A program made the translations under genes and the position numbers. DNA of 64,000 nt from assembly GCA_029215795.1 (NCBI GenBank), contig JARDYH010000002.1, positions 297,693,973-297,757,972 on the forward strand, written 5' to 3'. This DNA comes from Anniella stebbinsi. Its lineage: Eukaryota; Chordata; Lepidosauria; Squamata; Anniellidae. Under the pieces are notes generated by a model. That model was given only the letters and a program-made list of their open reading frames with translations. It searched no databases and was not told the origin of the DNA. Each line of letters begins with the position of its first letter. The stretch's first letter is position 1. Positions 1-10,274 of the stretch are shown here, one piece after another.

Positions 1-299
1 ATTTTTAGAAATGTTTAAAACTTCAATTTAACTTTTAAAATTAACTAAAATGCTTACAACATAACCTTGTATATGGCTCGGTCGGTACAAAGGGCAGCCT
101 TGTACATAAAGCTATAATGGGCAACCTTGTACATATAACTCAGATTACTATGTAAAACTTCTCTTGCTAATGAGATGAAGGCATGTTCCTGTGGGAATTC
201 ATTTTGTGTGCACCAGAGACTCTGGATTGGAGTAACTATGCATAACAAGGGGAACAACGCTGAAGGCTTTCAATGTTGTGAAAAAAACTGCAACATAAC
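1..299. other. No recognised feature
   Basis: AT-rich non-coding DNA before the first CR1 fragment. A short repeated phrase (cttgtacat/cttgtatat) occurs around 65-135, but no gene or known repeat was recognised. Confidence 0.4.
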
Positions 300-304
300 A
301 TAAT

Positions 305-482
305 ACGACAATGGAACCAATTACCTAGGGAGGTCGTGGGCTCTCCCACATTAGAGGCACTCAAGAGGCAGCTGGACAACCATCTGTCAGGTATGCTTTA
401 AGGTAGATTCCTGCATTGAGCAGAGGGTTGGACTCGATGGCCTTATAGGCCCCTTCCAATTCTACTATTCTATGATTCTATG
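305..482 (+). mobile_element. CR1 LINE, 3'-terminal fragment
   Basis: The text matches the 3' end of reptile CR1 retrotransposons. It has the conserved run around the 'cctagggaggt' block, 'gcagctggacaaccatctgt', 'ttggactcgatggcc' and the typical direct-repeat tail 'ttctatgattctatg' at about 468-482. CR1 elements end in such 8-bp tail repeats instead of poly(A), and most copies are 5'-truncated, as here. It is non-coding and decayed, and sits alone in AT-rich DNA. Confidence 0.85.
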
Positions 483-2176
483 TGAAAGCTTTACAATTAA
501 ACATCCAGATTTAACAAATTGGTTAAAATATGTACAGTGGGTGCAAACGCCCATTATCTACTTGGCCTTTTGACTTTTGTTGCTATTTCTCACAAATATA
601 AAACTTACCTCAACTGTGCTGGCATAATAAAATATTAGGGGTTTGGTCATATTAAGAAATTATCTATGTACTGCAACAGCAGAAAGCCATTTTCCCTGTG
701 AAAAGTGAGAGAAGACTGCCTACATTCTCAGGGATAACAGGGTAGGGCCTTTGACATTACTGCATTTATTTATTCCCTGTGTTCATCAGTACTTTCTAAA
801 ACAATGCTGCTTCCCACGTCACCATTTTCAATCATGACATTGTTCATGCAAGTAAAATCATAATGATGGAAAGATGTACATACATTCTTAATTAAATGAC
901 AGACATGTATACATTATATTGATCCACCTTCCAAGTGATTCTCATAATACAAGTTTACCCTTAGAGTAGCCTCTTAGAGTAGCCCATGTGTTAAAAAACA
1001 TAAGGTGCAACACTGATTCAATGCCAGCCCAAACGTTTTGTTGCCTACAGTGGAGCCCAGATTATGGCCACCACCGTATTGCTAGGGCCAACACTTTTTA
1101 AAAAAGTCTTGCTGCATCATTCAGACACCAATTCCTGCCTTCATCTGTCTCCAACTTATGGTGCTGCCTGACACAGGAACTTGCCATCACCTTGTTGCAT
1201 GGAAGGCCAAGCACTGAGTTGACCTATGAAATGTAGCATGAAAATACAGACCATGTAGCGGCATGTTTCTAAAAACAAAACAAAACCCGCTCCTTCAAAG
1301 TTCTCCTGAAGCTAGCTTTACATCTTTCTCAGGTCAGTTGGTTACTGGAAATTTGTTTCTTCTTGCTCTCGCTCAACTCCCAAGTTGCACTCATGATTAC
1401 TTGGAGCATTGTGGTTCCACCTACCAGAGAAAGTAGGCACAAGAGCTGTCAATTAAGGTTAGTATAGAAGCCCATGTCTATTCTAGTTTAAAAGAGCAGA
1501 GTAAAATGTCTCAGAAGAGGGCAAAAAGCACTCAAGCAAAACATCTTAGCTGGGGAGAGAAGAAATGTAGGTGGGACAAATAGGCTACCATAAACTGAAT
1601 TATCCATAAATATTTGATGTTCCATGAATCACATTGTATTCGGTAACAGTACAGGATGTAAGCCTTGACTATAAGAATATTGGGGTAAAGACAACAACAA
1701 AGCAGGCTGATCATATCCTAAATCTGCAATCATTGTTGCATGGGCAGGAGAAGGGATAATGTGAGATCATCTGCTTCAGGTGAACGTTTTGCTGGTGCAT
1801 TGAGCTCTGGAGACTTGCTCCCAGCAATATCAATCCCACATCAAAGGCTCTTGAGAAAATCTTATTATGTATCTGCTACTTTTAATGGATTTGTAACTCA
1901 TTAAAAACAATAACAACAACAACAGAAATGACAACAACAACATGGGGGGGAGAGATAATGGAGGTAAGTAAGCAGTGGGTTCAGACAAGGATCGGTGTTG
2001 TGATTGATGCTATTTAATTTATTCATAAACGTTATGAAGTGACCAGTGAGGTAGAAAAGTTTGTGGATGAGACCAGTTGGAATTGCAGGCATGTCTTAGC
2101 CTGATATGTCCATCCCTGGGAAATGGCTCTGGGGTGAGGAGGAGAGGGTTTCAGACACGAACACGAACATGAGGGG
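483..2176. other. No recognised gene; AT-rich unique DNA
   Basis: No convincing coding region was seen on either strand. Short A/C-rich runs with AAC triplets occur near 1905-1945 and could be the tail of an old retroelement, but too little remains to name it. Confidence 0.4.
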
Positions 2177-2718
2177 GCATAATCCAATGGGATGCTTATG
2201 GCCAGGGCCTGCCTTAGTGGTGGGTGAGCAGTGGTTGCCCAAGCAGAGGGGAGTACCAAGCTGAGCTGAGGGGGGCACCAAAGCTGTCAACATGGGGGGC
2301 ACAAAAGTCACTCCTCACCCAGCATGCAATTTATCTTAGGTCCAGCCCTGCATATGGTCTTGCCAATTCTCTTATGTCCTGCTAATTCCATTGCACAAGC
2401 AGCCCCCACCATTTGTGCAATGCTGATTTAGCACTTTCAGGGCAAGCCGAAATAAGCAAAAATGCTCATTTCTGGAAGGAAGCAGGTTGGCAGAGCTCAG
2501 ATAACAGAGCTCCGTCACCTGCCATCCTCCAGAAATGAGCATTTCCACTCATTTCAGGGCTTCTGCTCATTTCAGGCCTAGGAAGTGCTAAGTCTCCCTT
2601 GCATAGGTAGTGGGCCCTGATTGCACAATGGAATTGGCAGGACCCACTGCTTGCAAAAGGGAAATGGTGAGGCAGAAAGGAATTGGCGGGGGCATAAGCA
2701 CCCCATTGGATTCTGTCC
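2177..2718. mobile_element. Palindromic non-autonomous DNA transposon (family A, copy 1)
   Basis: The ends are inverted copies of each other. The left end carries 'aatccaatgggatgcttatg' (2181-2200), and the right end read in reverse carries the same text with one change (about 2695-2712). The inside is also arranged as two long imperfect inverted arms, with 'aaatgagcat' blocks near 2464 and 2531 and 'aattccattg' matched by 'caatggaatt'. No coding frame was seen, so this fits a MITE or fold-back element. A related copy lies at 15766-16089. A smaller hAT-like element is inserted at 2203-2350. The superfamily of the outer element is not settled because no clear target duplication was found. Confidence 0.6.
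2203..2350. mobile_element. Small hAT-like MITE nested in family A copy 1
   Basis: The ends read 'cagggcctgccttag' on the left and, in reverse complement, 'cagggctggacctaag' on the right, giving a short terminal inverted repeat. The 8-bp flanks 2195-2202 (cttatggc) and 2351-2358 (catatggt) match at 6 of 8 positions, as expected for an old hAT target duplication. The left flank is part of the outer family A element, so this insertion is the younger of the two. It is only 148 bp and has no coding capacity. Confidence 0.55.
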
Positions 2719-3009
2719 TGGGGAACAGCTAATGGGAGAGGGTTATCAGTTGAGTGTCCTGCTGGTGGTGTTCCCAGAAGCTTCTGGCTAGCTACTTTTA
2801 GAAATGGGATGCTTGATTAGATCAACTCCTGGTCTTTATCATCAGGGGTCCTTCTTATGTCCTTATATACACATATAGAAATTCATTACTGAGATAGAGG
2901 GCTATATAGTCTAACTCTTCCTCCTCATACCATATCACTTTCTCACAATAGCTCACCTACTATGCATCCTGGCACCAGCAGGAAGAGTCATTTATGAAAC
3001 ACCTGCTAT
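2719..3009. other. No recognised feature
   Basis: Non-coding spacer between the family A element and the solo LTR. Nothing was recognised. Confidence 0.4.
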
Positions 3010-3758
3010 TGCAGGCGGAGTGTGCGGAAATAAAGAGACGACACAGTATATGGATTCAAATCTGGGCCACATTTTATTGAAATCTGCAAAGGAAGCACTG
3101 GGCACGCCCTAACTTCTCCATAACACTAACTGGCGATTAATGGGCGAAACATTCTAGTCCTGGCAAGTGGCATTACTTTGCTCGCCACCCCCAGGCCTAC
3201 CCCTTTCGAGGAGGGGAGGCCTTCTTGTGTCGCTCCACCCAGGCATAACCTCACAGGTGAGCCCTATCTCCCCGCCGAGGCCGCAAAGCCCTTAGCGGAA
3301 AGCCCTCAGACATCACCTGTTACCAGCTAACAGTGCCACAGAATGATCACCGTCTCTCTTTGCTAAACGTGCCCTCCCCTAATGCCTTTCAAAATGTGAC
3401 CAAATAGACACTTGAAACCTAAGAAACTCTCTCCAGACTTACAGTGTGAAGTAGATGAAAAAGCATGCAACCAAGGCCAATCAGGGTACATGAAAAATTC
3501 CTTCTTGGCTCCCAATAGGGCAACCGGGTAACCCACACTGCATACTGGGAGGGAGGGAGGGAGGGAGGGAGGGAGGGAGCCAAAAACGAAAGAGGCCGAA
3601 GGTTGGGAGGAGCCGCCTAATATAGGTGCTGCTGCTCTGCCTCCAGCCTGTGGAGCCAGATTGCCCCCTCCAGTGGGGAGAAGGCATATCTCCTCATCCG
3701 CTCCCCGCCCGCAACAGCCCCCCCCCCCACGACCAGTGAACGGAACGCGGGAAGGGCA
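3010..3758 (-). mobile_element. Solo LTR (LTR family 1, copy 1)
   Basis: Read on the minus strand, this matches two other segments in the window (16640-17432 plus, 29172-29961 minus). All three share a polypyrimidine block followed by a 'cagtatg/tagtatg'-like text, an 'aggaattttt'-like block, a polyadenylation signal AATAAA before 'tggccc', and a terminal 'tctttattt' segment ending in CA. That layout (promoter-like GC-rich 5' half, polyA signal near the 3' end) is an LTR. No internal retroviral or gypsy coding region adjoins it, so it is a solo LTR. The 5' limit is approximate. A (GGGA)n run lies inside. Long minus-strand open frames here come from GC-rich LTR sequence. Confidence 0.65.
3547..3579. 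repeat. (GGGA)n microsatellite
   Basis: About eight tandem GGGA units inside the solo LTR, at a place where the sister LTRs have a shorter 'ctccctccctccc' pyrimidine block on the opposite strand. It is therefore an expanded piece of the LTR promoter region. Confidence 0.9.
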
Positions 3759-4826
3759 CCTGTTGGAGTAAGTGCAAAAAAATACAAACAAGCAAGTAAG
3801 AGCCTTGGGGTACCTTAAAAGACTTATGGTGTAAGCTTTCCTTGACTGGAGGACACTTGTATGGATCACACTAAAAGCTGAATGCTAAGGAATGATCCAC
3901 ACCACTCTAAATCTTGCTTCGTTCTGGTGTGATCAGAAATTCTATAAGCTACCTGAAAGCATTGTTGAGAAGATTGCCCAAGATGTCAGCCTTTTATGGA
4001 ATACAGTTATTGGAACTGAGACTGAATGACACCCAAAGTTCAAGCCAGGGAGCTATGAGAATTTTCTTTCTATTCACAAATCAAAACGTTCCATTCACAA
4101 TCCCAAATGCAACCGGGAGCAGGGGCACTTTTTTCAAAATATGTTCACAAATTCCCTAAGCAGCTATGACTGTTGTTGTTGTCCACTTTGAAATTAGCAT
4201 TTTTCAGAAAAATACGCATCTTCACATTTTAGTCAAATGCATACTTTTCCTATTCGAATGACAAACAGGTTGAAAATGAAAATGGGAGAGAGCTAGAATC
4301 AACTCTGAAGTAATGTTTGGAGAATTTAGATAAGCTTGAAAATTGTCCCATCCCTATTCACAGCCCTGTTCATGGGTGTGTTAACTTGGGCCCCTCATTT
4401 CTCTGAGATTTTGAGAGCAAATTCAGGGTGTTTGCTCAGGAGTGGAAGTGAGCTCTTACTTCCTCTGTTTGTTTTTAAGCATTTTTTGTCACTTTTTCTG
4501 GTGGCAAAGAGAACAGTTACACAATTCTTTCTTCAGTATCTTCACTGTTATTTCCTTTTCCTGTCTGCTTTTGGGATTTGTATTATTTTTGAAGGCCATT
4601 GCAGTAGCTCTTGAAAAGACTACAAGTCCCAAGAGTCACCACACATTTTCTGCTGGCCTAGAGGAAAAGAAATGGTGGCTGGAAGGAAAAAAGTCAGAAA
4701 AGAAAATGGAGACCCATTACTGTTTCTAAAAATGAGGCGTACCCCTGAATTGTTCCATGCCCTGCCTGGTTGGAGGCCAGAATTCACTCCCTACCATTAC
4801 CACAAGGATAATGCATATAAGACTGT
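3759..4826. other. No recognised gene
   Basis: Plus-strand open frames of 80-95 codons occur (3914-4159, 4336-4614, 4442-4729). They overlap each other, have low-complexity hydrophobic or charged composition and no recognisable motif, so they were not called genes. No known repeat was recognised. Confidence 0.4.
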
Positions 4827-4965
4827 GAGCCTATCTACACACGCAGGATAAAACACTTTGAAAATGTTTTGAAACATTTGTCCTGGGCCCCAACAGTTCT
4901 CAAAACTGTTATAAACCATTTTAAATCGTTTTAAACCGTTTTAAAGCAGTAGTGTAGATAGGCTC
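4827..4965. mobile_element. Short TIR element (family B, copy 1)
   Basis: The ends are perfect inverted repeats: 'gagcctatctacac' at 4827-4840 and its complement at 4952-4965. Inside are repeated 'gttttaaa' motifs and a 'cctgggccccaacag' core. Related copies lie at 9592-9731, 9808-9940, 33905-34338 (split) and 46953-47071. There is no coding capacity, which fits a MITE family. The superfamily was not determined. Confidence 0.7.
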
Positions 4966-5149
4966 TGTATAATGACTAAGATTGAGATGAGTATAAGGAG
5001 AGTTGGGGACACAAAAGAAGAGATCAGAAAAGGCACTGTTCCTCCTTTTCTACCAGTCAAATCCCCATTTGCAGAGAACTATCCAGGGTACAGATAGTGC
5101 TTTCTTATCCTAATGCAGTGAAATCTGTCCAGACGTGAATAATGTTAAA

Positions 5150-5392
5150 TTAGTATTATTATTATTGCATTTCTATCACACTTTTTTTCCTATCGCAAGG
5201 AACCTAAGGCAGCTTATATGGTCCTTTTCTTCCTCTCCATATTATCTCACAACAACCCTGTGAGGTCAGTTAAGCTGAGAATCAGTGACTGGCCCAAAGT
5301 CACCCAATGAGCTTCATAACCAAGTGGAGACTAGAAAGCGAATTTCCCGAGTCTCAGTCCAACACTCTAACCACTCCATCTGACATGTTGTT
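5150..5392 (-). mobile_element. tRNA-derived SINE, copy 1
   Basis: Read on the minus strand it begins with a tRNA-like head carrying an A-box-like 'agtggttagagtg' and a degraded B box. It continues with the conserved body ('ctttgggccagtcactg', 'cctcacagggttgttgtgag') and ends in an AATAATA-type tail. This order (tRNA head, tRNA-unrelated body, short A/T-rich tail) matches a SINE common in squamate genomes. Other copies are at 14548-14768 (plus) and 18893-19145 (minus). It is not a functional tRNA gene. Confidence 0.75.
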
Positions 5393-5597
5393 GTGCCTCC
5401 ATCTCCATGGCAATGGTGCCAGGCTTAAACTATTTTGTTCTCTCAATTCTTTCATAAATTGGTTGAGCATTTCTGTTGTCTTTACAGCTGCTGGGTTTGT
5501 TGTTCAGTGTTGCTTTGATGGTGGATTCCTCTAATAACAAACTTGGGTGGTCCTGTATCTATCAATTTGGAAGTGAAGCAGGGCTACTGCCAAAAGA

Positions 5598-5636
<39 letters not shown>

Positions 5637-7128
5637 TTAAAAATAAAAAGGTTGTGGTTTCTATATACTCAGAGGACTCCCCAGCTAAACAGAATTGTAT
5701 TAGCTTATAAAATAAAAGAAATATATATATTTTTAAAAACAACCATGACCAAATGGACCTAAAAGGACCCATGCTAACTGAATTACAGGAACAACAGAAC
5801 ACTGAACACGATAGAGCTACAGATGCTGAGGGTGAGTCAATGGTGCTGAGGAGGAAAATGACCTCTTTGATCCTCTACTTACTTATACTATCTAGGGATG
5901 GGAGGATGGGCTCCATGAGGTTTAAAAACCTGTCTTGCTATACTCTCATTGTTAAATACAATCCAAGGTGATTTAGGAAATCATTAGGGAAGTTAATACT
6001 GACCAAGTAGTCCTTCAATATATTAAAGGAACAAATATATCTGAACACTCAAATATTCATATTGACTGACCGTATCTCAAATATCAATTCACTGAGTCAG
6101 TTAATAAACTCCTGGCATTTTAAACTTGGCTAAGTCAGTAAGTATGACAAAAAAGCAACAGCATAATATAAAACTACTTGTTCAGCTCAAGGAAATTGTA
6201 TGGCATTAAGCCAGTGAACCAGAAGTAATGCAGAATTTTACATTTACCTGACCAAATTCTTATCTTCATCTAAAATACACATAAGTAAATCCTAGATGTG
6301 GTAATGTCAATGCATAACCTTTTTGCTGCTCAAAATTGAAAATACTTTCTACTATTGTCATTTGAGGTTTTTAAAATAGTAAGGGAAGACATTCAAGATA
6401 ATGAAAAGTCAGTATGATTTGGATAGGAAGGGGAAACAAAGACTAAGAGGACTGCACAATGAAAAAGCATTCTGGCTAGGCTTCAAACATTCATTCTCTG
6501 CACCCTTTAAAAGTTCTGCTGTATCTCCATTTCCTCTGTCTATCTCAGATTTGCAAGTCAGAGGATTGGAAAAACAGAAAGACATTTTCCCCCAGTATTT
6601 CTTTCATGTGCATTCTTCATAGTTTAATGCTAAAAGTCCACCAAGTTCTAAAAAGGCCTCAGGAGGTGCATTGCTCAGTTGTCATAGGCTAAATCTATTC
6701 CTTTTGGAGCACCATTCATCTTTTCTGGTAGATATGAAAGAAGGGAACCATTAACATGAATACTGCCTCTATTGTTGGAAATGAACATTTGAACAGCTTC
6801 ATGCTGGAAACAATAGACTAGAAAGCTGTAGAGCATCAATAGAACAGAGCCATTCGTAAAGATTTACCCCATTGTATTATGGCACATTGCTATCAGTGGC
6901 AAGAACCATTTCAATTCCCACTGTGGGTTACAATATAATGCTCCCCTGGAATGGATCACAACCAGCAGGTGTCGCTAAAGAAAACTTGCGGTGCAGTAAG
7001 GGAGTTCTGTGAAAATGAATCCCCAGAATCCAATCTATCACAGGTTCAACTGGGTTAGCTTGAGCTAATCTGCAAAGCACATATGAGAAAGCACCATTAG
7101 ATCCATATTACTATCATCCATTTAAAAG
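5393..7128. other. No recognised gene; AT-rich DNA
   Basis: Apart from the (ATT)n array at 5598-5636, this stretch holds no feature I could support. Open frames of 60-75 codons have no protein-like features. Confidence 0.4.
5598..5636. repeat. (ATT)n microsatellite
   Basis: About 13 uninterrupted ATT units followed by an A/T-rich stretch. It could be the 3' tail of an unrecognised LINE or SINE. Confidence 0.95.
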
Positions 7129-7412
7129 ATGTTCCGCTTGAAGTCCACCCAGAGAAAAGCCTTCAGTGTGGTGGTCCCCTTTCTCTGGAGGTCAGGCAGG
7201 TTGTTTACAGCGCCTCCTGAAAACAGCTCTATTCCAGCTCTATTCTTGAATAACCAGCTACTGTTTTATTGGTACTCTGTTTTTAAACAGAATAATTTTA
7301 GTATGGTGTTTTACTCCTTTTATCTTTTTATTATTTTATCTTTTATTGTTCACTGCTCCAGCATCTGTTTAGGTGTGGAGCAGTATAGAAATGTTTTAAA
7401 TAAATAAATAAA
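7129..7412 (+). pseudogene. L2/CR1-clade LINE, 3' end with RT C-terminal remnant
   Basis: The plus strand begins with a frame containing 'QRKAFSVVVPFLW', which corresponds to the conserved 'aFSvvaPrLWNsLP' box at the C-terminus of L2/CR1-type reverse transcriptases. It is followed by a T-rich 3' UTR and the text 'gtatagaaatgttttaaa' leading into an (AAAT)n tail at 7396-7412. The long RT frame at 50866-52473 has the matching box. Only the extreme 3' end remains, so this is a 5'-truncated dead copy. Confidence 0.7.
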
Positions 7413-7639
7413 AAGATGGAAAGGCGCACCAAATGAGATAGGTGTTCTGGAAACCTGCATGGATAATGTAGTATTTGTTTGTTTTACAATTTGCTTATAT
7501 TCCAATGGTGAGCAGCACAGAGAATATCTAATATTATTTCTTTCCTTTGATTATTATTCTAAAACTCGTCATCTGGCACAAGGCCTGTCTTATTCTAGAA
7601 AAAAGAAGAGGAAACTGATTTCAGTATCTTTCCAGATGT

Positions 7640-7738
7640 TTGGGACAGTATTCCTGATAATTAGCCATGCTGGCAGGAGCTGATGGGAACTGAAGTCTAA
7701 AACATATGGAGTACACCAGATTGGGGATGGCTGCACTA
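7640..7738. mobile_element. hAT-like MITE fragment (compound palindromic type)
   Basis: Contains 'gccatgctggcaggagctgatggga' type text (7665-7690) and an end resembling 'ttggggatggctgca'. These are typical of a short palindromic hAT-derived repeat found throughout reptile genomes, whose ends resemble 'gtgggcaacctgtggcc'. Related degraded copies lie at 37764-37890, 39597-39645 and 44463-44560. There is no coding capacity. Confidence 0.5.
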
Positions 7739-8130
7739 GAGCATCATACATGAAAGGGCTCCAGAGTTCAAATGCATTATTATGAATATATTGGATTCCT
7801 GCAGTAACTTCAACTCGTGATGTCAAGCATGGATAGAGTGTTGCAATGGTGGCTTTGCCTTAGTGAAAAGTGCTTCTATTCATGAAAGTCAGGGCATCTA
7901 CTTTTTGCCAATTGCCCCTATCTTCTGCAGCCCTCTGTGGCATATCCCATTCTGTGCCAAATCCTCAAGAGCAGCTTTTGGGGGAGTCATAAATGGGTGG
8001 GTGCAGCCTTATTTTTCTAGTGTTTTGCACTAAGGCATACAACCAATATTGTCTGCAGGTACCATGAACATTAGAAAGACATTTATGCAATTTTACAATG
8101 TCTCATACTTGATGTTCTTATGGGCTGTAG
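7739..8130. other. No recognised feature
   Basis: Non-coding spacer. Nothing was recognised. Confidence 0.4.
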
Positions 8131-8461
8131 CTTAGGGGTAGGCAACATGGGACCTGCCCTGGACACTTTTCTTTTCCTGCCAAGGTACCCTGTCACCACA
8201 TCACCATCATCATCCTGCCATTTTTAATCAGCAGTTGGCTATTGCTATGAGATGGGTTCTGTTGGTGCTGAAAACTGTGTGTTCAAAGGAAAAGTTCAGT
8301 ATGTTTGGGGCTCATACCCCACCTCTGTCTTGTACTCAGTGTTTTGGGTAGGTTACTTGTTCTTTGCCATTCCTCCCATGACAGCCATTTTGTGGTAGTG
8401 CCTGGGACAGTTTTTCAAATTGCCAAATATGCCCACGGCCCAAAAAGGGTGCCTGCCACTG
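8131..8461. mobile_element. hAT-like MITE, about 330 bp
   Basis: The left end reads 'cttaggggtaggcaac', and the right end in reverse complement reads 'cagtggcaggcaccc'. This is a degraded terminal inverted repeat of the CAGNGGTGGGCAACC type common in hAT-derived elements. The flanking 8-mers do not match well, so the insertion is old or the ends are slightly misplaced. No transposase frame was seen. Confidence 0.5.
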
Positions 8462-8844
8462 TTGTTGGCATATGTTGAACATTGTGCTGATACAGTTAGT
8501 TTGTTTATCTCAAATATTTCCCTTTACCCCATCTACTCCACCAGGTTTCAGTCACAGTTTATTAGGGTCCGATTAGATCTTTGCTCCTGTTACAATGGCA
8601 TTTGCTACCACTTTGCTCCACTCAAGTTATTTTTTTCTGGAATCACACCTGCTTACTAGTTCCTGATTCATGTCTTCCGTTTTCCCCAGCTTGGAAAAAA
8701 AAGAGTTAATGAAGGCATGGAGGTTTTTATGAGAGAAAGGAAGAAGTATATGATCGTTTTAAATGTCTTACAATGTAGATAAGCCAAATAAATAGAATTT
8801 TGTGGAGGAGGCATCTGAACATTATGCACATTTTCTACACATTG
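8462..8844. other. No recognised feature
   Basis: Non-coding spacer, including an A-rich stretch near 8695. Nothing was recognised. Confidence 0.4.
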
Positions 8845-9122
8845 AAGATGCCGCCACACTTGAAATACTGTGTTCAGTTATGGTTGCCACAATTCAGAAA
8901 GGGTGTTGTAGAGAAAAGGCGGTGTGGGGGGAAGCAACCAGAACAATCAAGGAGCTGAAGCAACTCCCCATCAAGGGAAGGTTACAATATCTGGGACATT
9001 TTAGCTTAGAAAAAAGGCAAGTAAGCGGGGGCATGACAGAGGTATATAAAATAATGCATGGTGTGCAGAAAGCAGATAGGGAAATATTTTTCTCTAAATC
9101 TCATAATACTCGAATCCAGAGT

Positions 9123-9440
9123 TGCAATCACCTGATACTGGAGGACGCTGCCCATTTTATTTTAACTTGTGAAAGTTATTCAGATATTAGGAAAATTTAT
9201 ATTCTCCCATTGTTGACACAACTAATTGGAAGAACAATTGCTGAAAAGTTGTGTTTTTTATTGCATGATTTTAGTAAATATGTAACTTTTAGAACAGTGA
9301 AACTTCTGGTTTTGGCCATGCATGTGAGAGTAAATAGTGTTGACTCTAGGGATGTAATTTCATGTATATGAGAAGTGTATAAATGGCTGGTGGCTATATA
9401 CAATAAAATTTACTGACTGACTGACTGACTGACTGACTGA
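9123..9440 (+). pseudogene. LINE 3' end with (CTGA)n tail inserted in CR1
   Basis: The plus-strand frame here contains 'EDAAHFILTCESYSDIR', which resembles the C-terminal H-x-C region found downstream of reverse transcriptase in several non-LTR elements. It ends at a stop at 9369-9371, followed by a short 3' UTR and a (CTGA)n tail at 9413-9440. CR1 sequence resumes directly after the tail, so this is a later, 5'-truncated insertion. The clade (R4/Dong-like, L1-like or other) cannot be decided from this short piece. Confidence 0.55.
9413..9440. repeat. (CTGA)n simple repeat, LINE tail
   Basis: Seven CTGA units directly after 'aataaaattta', which fits the 3' tail of the inserted LINE. Confidence 0.85.
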
Positions 9441-9591
9441 TGAAGCTGAATGGTGGGAGATCCAATACAAACAAAAGCAAAGACTTATCACAGTGCATAG
9501 CCAAACTGTAGAATTCACTACCACAAGATGTAATGATGGCTGCCAAATTGGCCAACTTTAAAATGGGATAAGGCAAATTCATAGAGGATAA

Positions 9592-9731
9592 GGGCAGGAT
9601 CTACACTGCTGTTTTAAAGCGCTTTAAAGTGCTTTATAGCAGTAGTGACAACTGTTGGGGCCCAGGACACACTCCAAAACAGTTGTCACTACTGTTATAA
9701 AGTGATTTAAAACAGCAGTGTAGGTCCGCCC
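9592..9731. mobile_element. Family B TIR element, copy 2, inside CR1
   Basis: The ends are 'gggcaggatctacac' (left) and, in reverse complement, 'gggcggacctacac' (right). The interior has the same 'ggggcccaggacacactcc' core as other copies. CR1 text stops at 'gaggataa' and resumes at 'aaggttatc', so the insertion was nearly precise with only a short duplication of at most about 4 bp. Confidence 0.75.
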
Positions 9732-9807
9732 AAGGTTATCACTGGCTACTAGTTATGCTAGGGACATGCTACCTCTAGAATTAGAGGCACCATATCTCTG
9801 AGTACCA

Positions 9808-9940
9808 GGCCAGATCTACACCAAACAGGATATGACACTTTGAAAACAGTTTGAAAATTGCATATGGAGTGTGTCCTGGGCCCCAACAGTTGTCACTACT
9901 CTTATAAACTGTTTTAAAGCAGTAGTGTCGATCCTGTCCC
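9808..9940. mobile_element. Family B TIR element, copy 3, inside CR1
   Basis: Left end 'ggccagatctacac', right end in reverse complement 'gggacaggatcgacac'. The core 'cctgggccccaacagttgtc' matches copy 2 in the opposite orientation. It lies only 76 bp after copy 2 in the same CR1 host. CR1 resumes at 'aattgctggg'. Confidence 0.75.
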
Positions 9941-10102
9941 AATTGCTGGGAAGCAATGGCAGGGGATGGCTATAGCTCTCTTGTTCTGTTAGTAGACATC
10001 TGGTTGATCAATGTGGGAAACAGAATGCTGGACTGAATATGGCTTTGGTCTGGTACACCTGGGCTCTTATGTTCCTAACATCAAAATAGCAGCTTTTGGC
10101 TT

Positions 10103-10274
10103 TAACTAGTGTAGGCTGGTGGCCTCAGTGTTAGTGGGGCAGTGAATCTGCTCCGGGTTTCAGTCAGAACCAGTCAGTACTCTAAAGGAGCTATCCCAGG
10201 TGCTGGTTCTGACTGAAACCCAGAGCAGATTCACTGTCCACTGACATTGGAGCCACCTCCGTCCACTAGTTTTA
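10103..10274. mobile_element. Fold-back element with about 70-bp arms
   Basis: Two long inverted arms face each other: 10104-10172 and 10203-10272. The inner parts ('tttcagtcagaaccag' and its complement) are perfect and the outer parts imperfect. A spacer of about 30 bp separates them. The sequence TTTAA flanks both ends next to 'ctagtg/cactag', which might be a target duplication. No coding frame. Transcripts would form a stable hairpin. Confidence 0.65.

Larger units (their letters stand above)
8845..10076 (+). mobile_element. CR1 LINE 3' part, interrupted by three later insertions
   Basis: CR1 text runs in four blocks: about 8845-9122 ('aatactgtgttcagttatgg', 'cataatactcgaatcc'), 9441-9591 ('tgaagctgaatggtggga', 'gaattcactaccacaagatg'), 9732-9807 ('atcactggctactagttatg') and 9941-10076 ('acagaatgctggactgaata' to 'ggctcttatgttcc'). 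The blocks are collinear with the CR1 3' end. The gaps hold a LINE fragment with a CTGA tail and two family B elements. The open frame spanning 8802-9371 is a chimera of CR1 and the inserted LINE and is not a gene. Confidence 0.8.

Noticed and set aside
3363..3869. 168-codon minus-strand open frame
   Set aside because: It covers the GC-rich part and (GGGA)n run of a solo LTR. Composition is low complexity and no domain is visible.
4336..4729. Two overlapping plus-strand frames of 92 and 95 codons
   Set aside because: Overlapping frames in T-rich DNA giving phenylalanine/leucine-rich products. No signal peptide or domain pattern convincing enough for a gene.
8802..9371. 189-codon plus-strand open frame as a gene
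   Set aside because: The first part is non-coding CR1 3' sequence and the second part an inserted LINE tail. The frame is a chimera of two transposons.
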